From: an uncultured Desulfovibrio sp.
GTDB taxonomy: Bacteria; Desulfobacterota; Desulfovibrionia; Desulfovibrionales; Desulfovibrionaceae
NCBI GenBank assembly: GCA_945871415.1
Contig: CAMBWG010000016.1
Coordinates: 1 to 14,453, forward strand
Length of the DNA stretch: 14,453 bases
Direction: 5' to 3'
The position numbers were made by a program, and so were the translations under genes. The notes below the pieces were generated by a model. That model had not been told where the DNA came from, made no database searches, and was given only the letters and a program-made list of their open reading frames with translations. Below, one piece after another: positions 1 through 6,668 of the stretch (positions are counted from its first letter, which is position 1; each line of letters starts with the position of its first letter).

Positions 1-2357
1 ATCATCCCGTGGGCTTCAAGTGGGTCATGCGGGCAAAAGACAACGGCGCCGTCATTATGCATGTGGACCCGAAGTTCTCGCGTACTTCGGCCCGCTGCGA
101 TTTCCATGTGCCCTTGCGGTCGGGCACGGATATCGCCTTCCTCGGCGGCATGATCAATTACATCCTTGAGCACGAGTGCTATTTCAAGGAATACGTCGTC
201 AACTATACCAACGCTTCCTTTGTCGTCGGCAAGAAGTTCGGCTTCGACAACGGCCTTTTCAGCGGTTACGACGCGGCCACGCGCAGCTATAATCAGAGCA
301 CGTGGGCCTTTGAAACCGACGAAAAGGGCGCGCCGGTGCGCGACTTCTCGCTGACGCACGAGCGGTGCGTTTTCAACCTGCTGAAAAAGCACTACTCCCG
401 CTATACGCTGGAGAACGTGGCTGCGACAACGGGCGTTTCCAGGGATGATCTGCTGAAGGTCTACAAGGCCTTCTGCGCCACCGGCAAGCCGGACAAGGCG
501 GGGACCATTCTCTACGCGCTGGGCTGGACGCAGCATACCGTGGGCGTGCAGAACATCCGCGCTTCGTCCATTATCCAGCTGCTGCTGGGTAATATCGGCG
601 TGGCCGGCGGCGGTATCAACGCGCTGCGCGGCGAACCCAACGTGCAGGGGTCGACCGACCATGCGCTGCTGTACCATACGCTGCCGGGCTATATCGCTCT
701 GCCGCTGGCTCAGTGGCAGACGCTGGCCGAGTTCAACAAGGCCAATACGCCCGTGACGGCGCTCAAGAACAGCGCCAACTGGTGGGGCAACCGTCCCAAG
801 TACTTCGCAAGCCTGCTCAAGGGCTGGTTCGGCGATGCGGCCACGCCCGAGAACGACTTCTGCTACGGGCTGCTGCCCAAGGGCGAGAAGGGCGAAGACT
901 ATTCCTACATGTATGTCATGGACAAGATGCTGCACGACAAGATGAAGGGCGGCTTCGTCTTCGGCGTGAATCCCATGAACAGCTTCCCCAACACCAACAA
1001 GATGCGCGCCGCTCTCGATCATCTTGACTGGCTGGTCTGTTCCGAACTGCATCACTCCGAGACCTCCGACAACTGGCGGCGGCCCGGCGTGGACCCCAGG
1101 ACCAAGAAGACGGAAGTCTTCCTGCTGCCTTCGGCGCATCGTGTGGAAAAGGCCGGGACCATCAGCAACAGCGGCCGCTGGCTGCAGTGGTTCGACAAGG
1201 CCGTGGAGCCCGGCGGACAGGCCCGCAACTTTGCGGATGTCTTCGTGCCGCTGATCAACAAGCTGCGCGAGATGTACGCCGCCGAGGGCGGCGTGCTGCC
1301 CGAAGCTCTGCTCAAGCAGAACTGGCCCGCCAGGTATGATGCCGAAGAATGGACGCGCCGCATCAACGGCTTCTTCTGGGCCGACACCAAGGTGGGCGAC
1401 AAGACCTACAAGAAGGGCCAGCTGGTGCCCGCCTTCGGCAACCTGAAGGCCGACGGCACGACCTCCTCGCTCAACTGGCTCTACTGCGGCAGCTACACGG
1501 AAGAAGAGGGCAACAAGTCCAAGAAGCGCGATCCCAGTCAGACGCCCATGCAGGCGGCTATCGGCCTGTATCCGAACTGGTCGTGGTGCTGGCCCGTGAA
1601 CCGGCGCATTCTGTACAACCGCGCTTCCGTGGACATCAACGGCAAGCCCTACAATCCCGCCAAGGCCGTCATCGAGTGGGACGGCTCCAAGTGGGTGGGC
1701 GACGTGCCCGACGGTCCGTGGGCCCCGCAGGCGGACGCCGAAAAGGGCAAACTGGCCTTCATCATGACGACCAACGGCTACGCGCAGCTCTACGGTCCGG
1801 GCCTCAAGGACGGCCCCTTCCCCGAGCATTACGAGCCCGCGGAACCGCCTGTGGAACGCCATCCCTTCTCCGGTCAGCTGCGCAGCCCGGTCTACAAGTT
1901 CCATTCGTCGGAACTGGACAAGTTCGCCCGCGCGGCCGACCCGGACTATCCCATTGTGCTGACGACCTACAGCATGACGGAACACTGGTGCGGCGGCGGC
2001 GAAACCCGCAATGTGCCGAACCTGCTGGAAGCCGAACCGCAGCTCTATGTGGAAATGAGCCGGGAGCTGGCCAAGGAGAAGGGCATCAAGAACGGTGACG
2101 GCGTGATTGTCGAAAGCCCGCGCGGACGTGTGGAGGCCATTGCCATGGTGACCATCCGTCTGCGTCCCTTCACCGTCATGGGCAAGACCGTGCATCTCAT
2201 CGGCATGCCCTTTGCCTACGGCTGGACAACGCCCAACTGCGGCGACTCCACCAACCGGCTGACGGTGACGGCCTATGATCCCAATACGACCATTCCTGAA
2301 GCCAAGGCCTGCTGCGTGAATATTCGCAAGGCCGACAAGCTGACAGAAATCCTCTAG
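1..2357 (+). CDS. fdhA: Formate dehydrogenase catalytic (alpha) subunit, molybdopterin-dependent, 5'-truncated by the window edge
   Basis: This is the C-terminal ~785 residues of the large subunit that oxidises formate to CO2 at a Mo/W-bis-molybdopterin guanine dinucleotide site. The frame is open to the left edge (it reads HPVGFKW), so the GTG at 9 is internal and not a start. The missing N-terminus, roughly 200 residues in Desulfovibrio FdhA, should carry the Tat signal, the [4Fe-4S] cysteines and the selenocysteine or cysteine ligand; none can be checked here. About 207 residues after that GTG, LRGEPNVQGSTD matches the cofactor-pocket segment that in this family holds the catalytic arginine. 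The last ~120 residues (GGGETRNVPNLLEAEPQ onward, including TPNCGDSTNR) form the molybdopterin-dinucleotide-binding domain. The gene leads an operon with fdhB, fdhE and a cytochrome c. From memory, D. vulgaris FdhABC3 has the same order. Family assignment is very firm; the metal and selenium content are unknown. Confidence 0.96.
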   Translation, partial: HPVGFKWVMRAKDNGAVIMHVDPKFSRTSARCDFHVPLRSGTDIAFLGGMINYILEHECYFKEYVVNYTNASFVVGKKFGFDNGLFSGYDAATRSYNQSTWAFETDEKGAPVRDFSLTHERCVFNLLKKHYSRYTLENVAATTGVSRDDLLKVYKAFCATGKPDKAGTILYALGWTQHTVGVQNIRASSIIQLLLGNIGVAGGGINALRGEPNVQGSTDHALLYHTLPGYIALPLAQWQTLAEFNKANTPVTALKNSANWWGNRPKYFASLLKGWFGDAATPENDFCYGLLPKGEKGEDYSYMYVMDKMLHDKMKGGFVFGVNPMNSFPNTNKMRAALDHLDWLVCSELHHSETSDNWRRPGVDPRTKKTEVFLLPSAHRVEKAGTISNSGRWLQWFDKAVEPGGQARNFADVFVPLINKLREMYAAEGGVLPEALLKQNWPARYDAEEWTRRINGFFWADTKVGDKTYKKGQLVPAFGNLKADGTTSSLNWLYCGSYTEEEGNKSKKRDPSQTPMQAAIGLYPNWSWCWPVNRRILYNRASVDINGKPYNPAKAVIEWDGSKWVGDVPDGPWAPQADAEKGKLAFIMTTNGYAQLYGPGLKDGPFPEHYEPAEPPVERHPFSGQLRSPVYKFHSSELDKFARAADPDYPIVLTTYSMTEHWCGGGETRNVPNLLEAEPQLYVEMSRELAKEKGIKNGDGVIVESPRGRVEAIAMVTIRLRPFTVMGKTVHLIGMPFAYGWTTPNCGDSTNRLTVTAYDPNTTIPEAKACCVNIRKADKLTEIL

Positions 2358-2364
2358 TTCAAAC

Positions 2365-2393
2365 GCAGGGCGCGTTCCTGGAACGCGCCCTGC
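2365..2393 (+). promoter_or_regulatory. Perfect intercistronic hairpin between fdhA and fdhB
   Basis: A perfect 13-bp inverted repeat (arms 2365-2377 and 2381-2393, GCAGGGCGCGTTC and its complement) closes a CTG loop. It begins 8 bp after the fdhA stop and directly abuts the fdhB Shine-Dalgarno AAGGAG at 2394-2399. No T-tract follows, so it is unlikely to be an efficient intrinsic terminator. An mRNA-stabilising or processing structure that sets subunit ratio, or a modulator of fdhB translation, is more likely (inference). Confidence 0.75.
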
Positions 2394-2407
2394 AAGGAGC
2401 AAGCAAG

Positions 2408-3073
2408 ATGCCGAAATCATTTTTGATCGACACCACGCGGTGCACGGCATGTCGCGGATGTCAGGTGGCCTGCAAGGAATGGCATGATCATCCCGCCAAC
2501 GCCACGAAGCAGCGCGGCACGCATCAGAATCCGCCGGATCTCAATCCCTACAACTTCAAGGTCGTCCGCTTTCGGGAGCATCTGAATGCGGAAGGCAAGG
2601 TCGTCTGGAACTTTTTCCCCGAGCAGTGCCGTCACTGCGTAACGCCCGTCTGTGTGGACGTGGCGGACATGACCGTGCCCGGCGCCATGGTGCAGGATCG
2701 CGCCACCGGGGCCGTGCTCGTTACGGAAAAATCGACCAAGCTCAGCGCGGAAGACGTGCAGGCCATCATTGACGCCTGCCCTTACAACATTCCGCGCTAT
2801 GATGCCGCCACCAAGCGCCTGACCAAGTGCGACATGTGCATCGACCGTGTCAGCAACGGCATGGTGCCCATGTGCGTCAAGACCTGTCCCACGGGGGCCA
2901 TGACCTTCGGCGAACGCGCCGAAGTGCTGGAAAAGGCGCGCAAGCGTCTTGAGAGCGTCAAGGCCGAATTCCCCAAGGCGCGTCTGATCGACGCCGAGGA
3001 TGTGAACGTCATCTATCTGCTGGCCGAAGAGCCTGAGCATTATCACGATTTCGCCGCCTTCGCCCAGCGATAG
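2408..3073 (+). CDS. fdhB: Formate dehydrogenase iron-sulfur (beta) subunit
   Basis: A 221-residue ferredoxin-type electron-transfer subunit that carries electrons from FdhA to a cytochrome. Cysteines fall in four groups: C12/C15/C18/C22 (CTACRGCQVAC), C74/C77/C82 (CRHCVTPVC) with C124 (ACPYN), C141/C144 (CDMC), and C156/C160 (CVKTC). That makes twelve ligands, enough for three [4Fe-4S] clusters, as in the two-subunit FDH of D. gigas. There is no C-terminal membrane helix, unlike E. coli FdnH, which fits a soluble periplasmic enzyme. No signal peptide is present, so it is presumably exported as a passenger of the Tat-targeted alpha subunit. The ATG has AAGGAG eight bases upstream. It lies 50 bp after fdhA and 49 bp before fdhE, in the same operon. 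Confidence 0.95.
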   Translation: MPKSFLIDTTRCTACRGCQVACKEWHDHPANATKQRGTHQNPPDLNPYNFKVVRFREHLNAEGKVVWNFFPEQCRHCVTPVCVDVADMTVPGAMVQDRATGAVLVTEKSTKLSAEDVQAIIDACPYNIPRYDAATKRLTKCDMCIDRVSNGMVPMCVKTCPTGAMTFGERAEVLEKARKRLESVKAEFPKARLIDAEDVNVIYLLAEEPEHYHDFAAFAQR

Positions 3074-3086
3074 GCGCGCATGCGGA

Positions 3087-3106
3087 GCGGCGGCCCCGGC
3101 CGCCGC
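3087..3106 (+). promoter_or_regulatory. GC-only hairpin between fdhB and fdhE
   Basis: A perfect 9-bp inverted repeat (GCGGCGGCC at 3087-3095 and its complement at 3098-3106) with a two-base spacer fills the fdhB-fdhE gap. It ends just before the fdhE ribosome-binding site AAGGGAG (3111-3117). No T-tract follows. It is probably an intercistronic RNA structure rather than a terminator. Confidence 0.6.
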
Positions 3107-3122
3107 GGCCAAGGGAGCATTC

Positions 3123-4061
3123 ATGGGTGAAACCTGTCTTACCGTATCGGAAACCCTGGCGGAGATTGCCGCCCGGCGGCCAGTTCTCAAACCCGTGCTG
3201 GAGGCCTTCCGTCCCCTGCTGGAAACCCGCGCGGCCCTGAGGGCCGAGGTGGAAGAGGCCGTTGCCGCCGCGGTGACGCTGCCGGCGTTCTCCGTGGAAC
3301 GTGCCGCGCAGGGGGTGCCCCTGATGGCGGGTCTTTCCCTGCACGGTCTGGCCGTCCCCCTGCGGACGGCGGCGGAGCGTGTGCTGCCGCTGCTGTGCGC
3401 GCTGGAGGCTCCGGCCCGGTACAATGACGCTTTGGAAGCCCTCTTCGTCAGGGGAGAGGGAACGGCGTCGGAACAGGTGGTGGAAGCCCTGATCGCCGGC
3501 AATGCGCCGGACTTCCGGCGTCTGGCCGAAGAGGCTGACATACAGCCGGAAGTGCTGGCTTTTGCGCTGGATTTCATTGCGGCGCCCGTTTTGCGGGCGC
3601 TGGCCCTGCAGGCACAGCCCGCGGAGGGCGAGGCGCCGTGGAACGGCGCCGCCGTCTGGACGCAGGGCTATTGTCCTGTTTGCGGATCTCTGCCTGTTCT
3701 CGCCACGCTCGACAAGCGTGTCTTTGACGAAAAGAACGCCTTTCTGGCGGGCGGCGGCGGCAAGAAGCGCCTGCATTGCGGTCTGTGCGCCACAAGCTGG
3801 ACGTTTCGTCGCAGCACCTGCCCCTCGTGCGGCAAACAGGGCAACGAAGTAATGGAAATCCTGCGTGAAAGCGAAGGGGCCAACGGAGAGCGCCTTGACT
3901 GGTGCGTGCACTGCAAGACCTATTGCCCCACTGTGGATCTGCGGGAACGGGAAGCCGTGCCCGATATGGACGCCATGGCCCTTGGCATGCTGCATCTTGA
4001 TATGGTTGCTTCCCGCAAGGGGTTGCAGCCGCTCAGGCCCTCTTTCTGGAATATGTTCTAG
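3123..4061 (+). CDS. fdhE: Formate dehydrogenase accessory (maturation) protein FdhE
   Basis: A 312-residue cytoplasmic protein of the FdhE family, which E. coli needs for active respiratory formate dehydrogenases but which is not part of the finished enzyme. The N-terminal half (about 1-175) is helical and variable. The C-terminal half holds the family's rubredoxin-like cysteine pairs: C184/C187 (YCPVCGSLP), C219/C222 (HCGLC), C233/C236 (CPSCG) and C261/C264 with C268 (WCVHCKTYC). These bind iron in the E. coli protein. The motif order and the TSWTFRR stretch between pairs two and three are typical. The ATG is preceded by AAGGGAG five bases upstream. The gene sits between two structural genes, so the maturation factor is made with its substrate. 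Length is normal. Confidence 0.93.
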   Translation: MGETCLTVSETLAEIAARRPVLKPVLEAFRPLLETRAALRAEVEEAVAAAVTLPAFSVERAAQGVPLMAGLSLHGLAVPLRTAAERVLPLLCALEAPARYNDALEALFVRGEGTASEQVVEALIAGNAPDFRRLAEEADIQPEVLAFALDFIAAPVLRALALQAQPAEGEAPWNGAAVWTQGYCPVCGSLPVLATLDKRVFDEKNAFLAGGGGKKRLHCGLCATSWTFRRSTCPSCGKQGNEVMEILRESEGANGERLDWCVHCKTYCPTVDLREREAVPDMDAMALGMLHLDMVASRKGLQPLRPSFWNMF

Positions 4062-4121
4062 CCTTCAGGCTCGGCAACAAGGCCGCCGGCACGGCCGGCA
4101 GGCGTTCCAAGGAGTTTTTCC

Positions 4122-4541
4122 GTGAAATATATTGCAGCCGCAGTCATGCTTGCCACCGCTTTGTGCGCGGGACAGGCTCTGGCACAGGAAAATCCGACAC
4201 GTACGAGCGTGTTGAAAAAGCCCATAGAACTGCGCTCCGGATCTTCGGATCGCATGCATGTCATCTTCCGGCATACGTCGCACAAGGGTATCAAGTGCGG
4301 CTTCTGTCACCATGCCTCGCCGACGGACAAACCCTATGTGTCCTGTACGACGGAGGAATGTCATTCCCTGAAGGGGCCGCGTGAACGGGATACCATGAGC
4401 GTGTTCATGGCCTTCCACTCTCGCGAGTCCGAGCGTTCCTGCTATTCCTGCCATAAGGCGCAGGCGGCGAAGCACCCTGAATTCACGGGGTGCCGTCCCT
4501 GCCATAAGGGAGCTTCCGCGGATCTGGGAACCGGCAAGTAG
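4122..4541 (+). CDS. Periplasmic tetraheme cytochrome c3-like protein, probable FDH electron acceptor subunit
   Basis: A 139-residue secreted multiheme cytochrome. A signal peptide covers about residues 1-21 (cleavage likely after GQALA). Four heme-attachment motifs follow: CGFCH (59-63), a CX4CH motif CTTEECH (75-81), CYSCH (107-111) and CRPCH (124-128). H46, H51, H54, H64, H99 and H118 are candidate distal ligands; HTSHKGIKCGFCHH closely resembles the first heme site of class III cytochrome c3. The GTG start at 4122 has AAGGAG seven bases upstream and begins a clean signal peptide. As the last gene of the fdh operon it most likely takes electrons from FdhB, like the cytochrome of Desulfovibrio FdhABC3. 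In D. vulgaris cytochrome c3, as I recall it, hemes 2 and 4 both use CX4CH; here heme 4 is a plain CXXCH. Confidence 0.9.
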   Translation: MKYIAAAVMLATALCAGQALAQENPTRTSVLKKPIELRSGSSDRMHVIFRHTSHKGIKCGFCHHASPTDKPYVSCTTEECHSLKGPRERDTMSVFMAFHSRESERSCYSCHKAQAAKHPEFTGCRPCHKGASADLGTGK

Positions 4542-4578
4542 TCCGGGCGCCCGGAGCGGCAGTGATTCCGGGTTTTAT

Positions 4579-4627
4579 GGGGAAGGAAACCCCTTGCGCC
4601 GTTGCCTCGGTCGCAAGGGGCTTCCCC
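4579..4627 (+). terminator. Large hairpin downstream of the cytochrome gene
   Basis: Nested inverted repeats: GGGGAAG (4579-4585) pairs with CTTCCCC (4621-4627), and CCCCTTGCG (4590-4598) pairs with CGCAAGGGG (4612-4620), with a four-base bulge and a 13-base loop. Only a weak T-rich stretch follows, so it may protect the 3' end rather than terminate alone. The next hairpin is the better terminator. Confidence 0.5.
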
Positions 4628-4631
4628 GACG

Positions 4632-4690
4632 AGTCCGTCTTTCTGACATTCGCCTGCACGGCGGAATGCGGGATGACGGACTTTTTGTTT
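4632..4690 (+). terminator. Probable rho-independent terminator of the fdh operon
   Basis: AGTCCGTC (4632-4639) pairs with GACGGACT (4675-4682). Inside it CATTCGCC pairs with GGCGGAATG apart from one bulged base. The stem runs directly into TTTTTGTTT. Stem plus T-run on the + strand, 90 bp after the cytochrome stop, suits the operon's end. Confidence 0.65.
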
Positions 4691-4698
4691 AGGGCGTG

Positions 4699-4787
4699 TT
4701 TATACTAAATCCTTCCCCCAACGCGCTTTTTCAGAGGGGACACAGGCCATACGGCAAGCGTTTTTCAAACGCCATGTGGCGTATAAA
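4699..4787. repeat. Degenerate or rearranged relative of the dispersed TAGAGC repeat family (copy F)
   Basis: The segment is bounded by TTTATAC (4699-4705) and its complement GTATAAA (4781-4787). It contains CACAGGCCATACGG (4741-4754), which resembles the CACAGGCCGTATGG junction of the copy at 6486-6577. It also holds a GCGTTT-TTC-AAACGC hairpin and AACGCCATGTGGCG, one base different from the matching stretch of that copy. The order of the pieces differs, so this is a scrambled relative at best. No gene is visible here. Confidence 0.35.
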
Positions 4788-4831
4788 TTTCTATTTATTT
4801 GAATAACCAGAAGAATTTGTGTTGGCAGGCC

Positions 4832-4882
4832 CTGAAACGTTTCAGCTTTGAAAAAGGTGGAACGCGAGGCGGCGGCACAGCG
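4832..4882 (+). repeat. Truncated copy B of the dispersed TAGAGC repeat family
   Basis: It begins in the perfect palindrome CTGAAACGTTTCAG (4832-4845) and continues with CTTTGAAAAAGGTGGAACGC. It then carries the 16-bp family core GCGAGGCGGCGGCACA (4864-4879), identical to copies A and D. Similarity stops about 4882, so the right half is missing. Orientation matches copy A. Confidence 0.75.
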
Positions 4883-4920
4883 TCGACAGCGGAGCAAAGA
4901 ACTGTCCTCCCCTTCAGGAC

Positions 4921-4948
4921 AAAAACAGATGTCCCGCCCCCGGCGGGA
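4921..4948 (-). terminator. Rho-independent terminator of the flagellin gene
   Basis: Read on the minus strand, TCCCGCC-GGG-GGCGGGA forms a perfect 7-bp stem (plus-strand arms 4932-4938 and 4942-4948). It is followed after CATCTG by five Ts (4921-4925). It starts four bases after the flagellin stop codon. Confidence 0.85.
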
Positions 4949-4951
4949 GGC

Positions 4952-6388
4952 TTATCCCAGCAGACGCATGAGCATCTGCGGCACGGAATTGGCCTGCGAG
5001 AGCATGGAAACGGCGCTTTGCGTCAGAATCTGCTCGCGTACAAAGCGCGTCATTTCCGCCGCCACATCGGCATCCGAAATGCGGGATTCGGCATTCTGCA
5101 GGTTTTCGGCCTGAATGGAGATATTCGTTATGGTGTTTTCCAGTCTGTTCTGGAGCGCGCCGAGATGGGAACGGATATTGTCCTTGCGCACAACCGCCGC
5201 GTCAATGCGGGAAATGGCCTGCTGTGCGCGTTCCTGCGTCGCAATGTTGATGACGGGGCCCTTGTCCGTAAAGCCGTTCACCTGCGGCACGGGTTCCGGC
5301 ATGTTTCCCCAGGAGGCCGTGATATCAAAGGCGCCGTTGCCGGCAACAAGGATGACAAGATCTTCCGTCACGGTATCGATGGAGAGCTTTTCATATTTGT
5401 TGCGCAGGTGCCCCGGCTGATTCATGCCGCCGTCGCCTGTGTAACCGAAGTTCATACCGTTGATGGTAAAGGGCTGGAGTGTATTTTCATCCTGATAGGT
5501 CAGGTTGCCGCCGATACCGTTCAGTTGCGAGCCGTCATAACTTGCGCCGGGCAGGAAGCCGTTGGCTTCGCTGAGGAATTCTCCCGGATTGACGGGCGCG
5601 GCGCGATCCAGCCACTGAGCCAGCGTTGTTCCGGCAAGATGCTTGCCGTCGCGGGTGAATATCTGGATGGTGTCGTTCAGCCCCTTGTCGTTGATCAGAA
5701 CCTCCAGATTGGTGGTACCTGCCGGGATGACGGCAAAGGACACCAGCCCTGAGACATAGGTTGCCTTCTGCCCCGATACCAGTTTGTCGCTGATGACGGG
5801 GATGTTGCCGAAATCCACCACGCCGTCGCGCAGTCCCAGGCCGCCCAGCGTGGCGCTCTGAATATCCAGATAATAGTAATCTTCCGCACTGTCGTTGCCG
5901 GGGCCGAAGTGTATCTTGAGCGCGCCCGTGGCCTGAAGCCCGGAACCGTTATGCGGCCCGGACAGGGAGCCGTCCAGCAGCTTGATGCCGTTGAAATCCG
6001 TGGCGCGGGCGATACGTTCGATTTCCGAGGCCATCTGCTGAAATTCGCTGTCGATCATCAGGCGCTGGACGGAATCATAGGTGCCCGTGGATGCCTGTTC
6101 GGCCAGCTCCTTCATGCGTATCAGCTTTTCGTCAATGACGCCGAGCGCGCCGTCGGCGGTCTGGATGAGGGAGATGGCGTCATTGGCATTGTTGACGCCC
6201 TGATGGAGCGAGGCCACGTCGGCCCGCATGAGTTCGCGGACGGCCAGCCCCGCAGCGTCGTCGGCCGCCTGATCCACGCGCAGTCCGGAGGAAAGACGGC
6301 GCACGGAATCGCTGAGGCGGGAGTAATGTGCGGCAAGATGGCGACTGGTGGAATCCGCCATGAGATTGTGGTGCAGAGAAAGGGACAT
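4952..6388 (-). CDS. fliC: Flagellin with a large variable central region
   Basis: A 478-residue flagellar filament subunit exported by the flagellar type III system. The conserved N-terminal D0/D1 helices (about 1-140) include RRLSSGLRV, ADDAAGLAVRELMRAD, ANDAISLIQTADGAL and ARATDFNGIKLLDG. The C-terminal D1/D0 region (about 385-478) includes ISRIDAAV, LGALQNRLENTI, NLQNAESRISDADVA and a MLSQAN-type end. About 245 residues between them form the surface-exposed variable domain. Many Desulfovibrio flagellins are nearer 300 residues, so this insertion is large. The ATG start fits the usual MSL-HHNLM opening, but its ribosome-binding site is weak (GAGA eight bases upstream). The gene appears monocistronic: it has its own candidate sigma-28 promoter and terminator, and its neighbours are unrelated to motility. 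Confidence 0.95.
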   Translation of the reverse strand: MSLSLHHNLMADSTSRHLAAHYSRLSDSVRRLSSGLRVDQAADDAAGLAVRELMRADVASLHQGVNNANDAISLIQTADGALGVIDEKLIRMKELAEQASTGTYDSVQRLMIDSEFQQMASEIERIARATDFNGIKLLDGSLSGPHNGSGLQATGALKIHFGPGNDSAEDYYYLDIQSATLGGLGLRDGVVDFGNIPVISDKLVSGQKATYVSGLVSFAVIPAGTTNLEVLINDKGLNDTIQIFTRDGKHLAGTTLAQWLDRAAPVNPGEFLSEANGFLPGASYDGSQLNGIGGNLTYQDENTLQPFTINGMNFGYTGDGGMNQPGHLRNKYEKLSIDTVTEDLVILVAGNGAFDITASWGNMPEPVPQVNGFTDKGPVINIATQERAQQAISRIDAAVVRKDNIRSHLGALQNRLENTITNISIQAENLQNAESRISDADVAAEMTRFVREQILTQSAVSMLSQANSVPQMLMRLLG

Positions 6389-6460
6389 AGAATGATCTCG
6401 GGCCCGGGATGCGGGCCGGGGTTATGTGTCGGCATGGCCGGAAAACAGCTGTCTTCTGTT

Positions 6461-6487
6461 CAATCGGCACGACTTGAGAAATCTGTA
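6461..6487 (-). promoter_or_regulatory. Candidate sigma-28 (FliA) promoter of the flagellin gene
   Basis: On the minus strand TACA (plus 6484-6487) is followed by 15 bases and then GCCGATTG (plus 6461-6468). The flagellar sigma-28 consensus is TAAA-N15-GCCGATAA, so 9 of 12 specified bases match with exact spacing. The predicted start site leaves a leader of about 60 bases before the flagellin ATG. The -35 end abuts repeat copy C. Confidence 0.5.
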
Positions 6488-6577
6488 GAGCATTTTCAGT
6501 TTGAAACGCTGTGCGTTTCAAACCATACGGCCTGTGCCGCCGCATGGCGTTTTACCTTTTCAAAGGTAAGACGTTCT
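6486..6577 (-). repeat. Copy C of the dispersed TAGAGC repeat family, inverted relative to copy A
   Basis: On the plus strand it begins TAGAGCATTTTCAG (from 6486) and ends near ACGTTCT (6571-6577). It contains a GAAACGC-TGT-GCGTTTC hairpin, CCATACGGCC (6523-6532) and TGTGCCGCCGCATGGC (6533-6548), 14 of 16 matches to the core of A, B and D on the opposite strand. It then holds a CCTTTTCAAAGG segment. In inverse orientation the order (CTTTGAAAAGG, core, GGCCGTATGG, TGAAA, GCTCT) matches copy A. It fills most of the flagellin-pstA spacer. Confidence 0.8.
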
Positions 6578-6590
6578 CCAGCCCCGCAAT

Positions 6591-6630
6591 GCAAAACGCC
6601 CCGCTTCACAGGTGCAGCGGGGCGTTTTGC
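6591..6630 (-). terminator. Rho-independent terminator downstream of pstA
   Basis: A perfect 14-bp inverted repeat, GCAAAACGCCCCGC (6591-6604) and its complement (6617-6630), closes a 12-base loop. On the minus strand the GC stem is followed by the TTTT inside the distal arm. It lies 38 bp beyond the pstA stop, and the A/T symmetry would let it act in both directions. Confidence 0.8.
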
Positions 6631-6668
6631 GTGCCGGAGACGGAACAGCGTCTGTTTTTTCGATGGGA

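Noticed and set aside
2417..3577. Long minus-strand frame opposite fdhB and fdhE
   Set aside because: It spans two real genes and their spacer, has composition typical of the antisense of GC-rich coding DNA, and shows no recognisable domain.
4679..4706. TATACT-type promoter reading right after the fdh terminator
   Set aside because: No acceptable -35 at normal spacing and no gene downstream on that strand.
4799..5752. Plus-strand frame opposite the flagellin 3' half
   Set aside because: Antisense shadow; it also runs through repeat copy B and the flagellin terminator.
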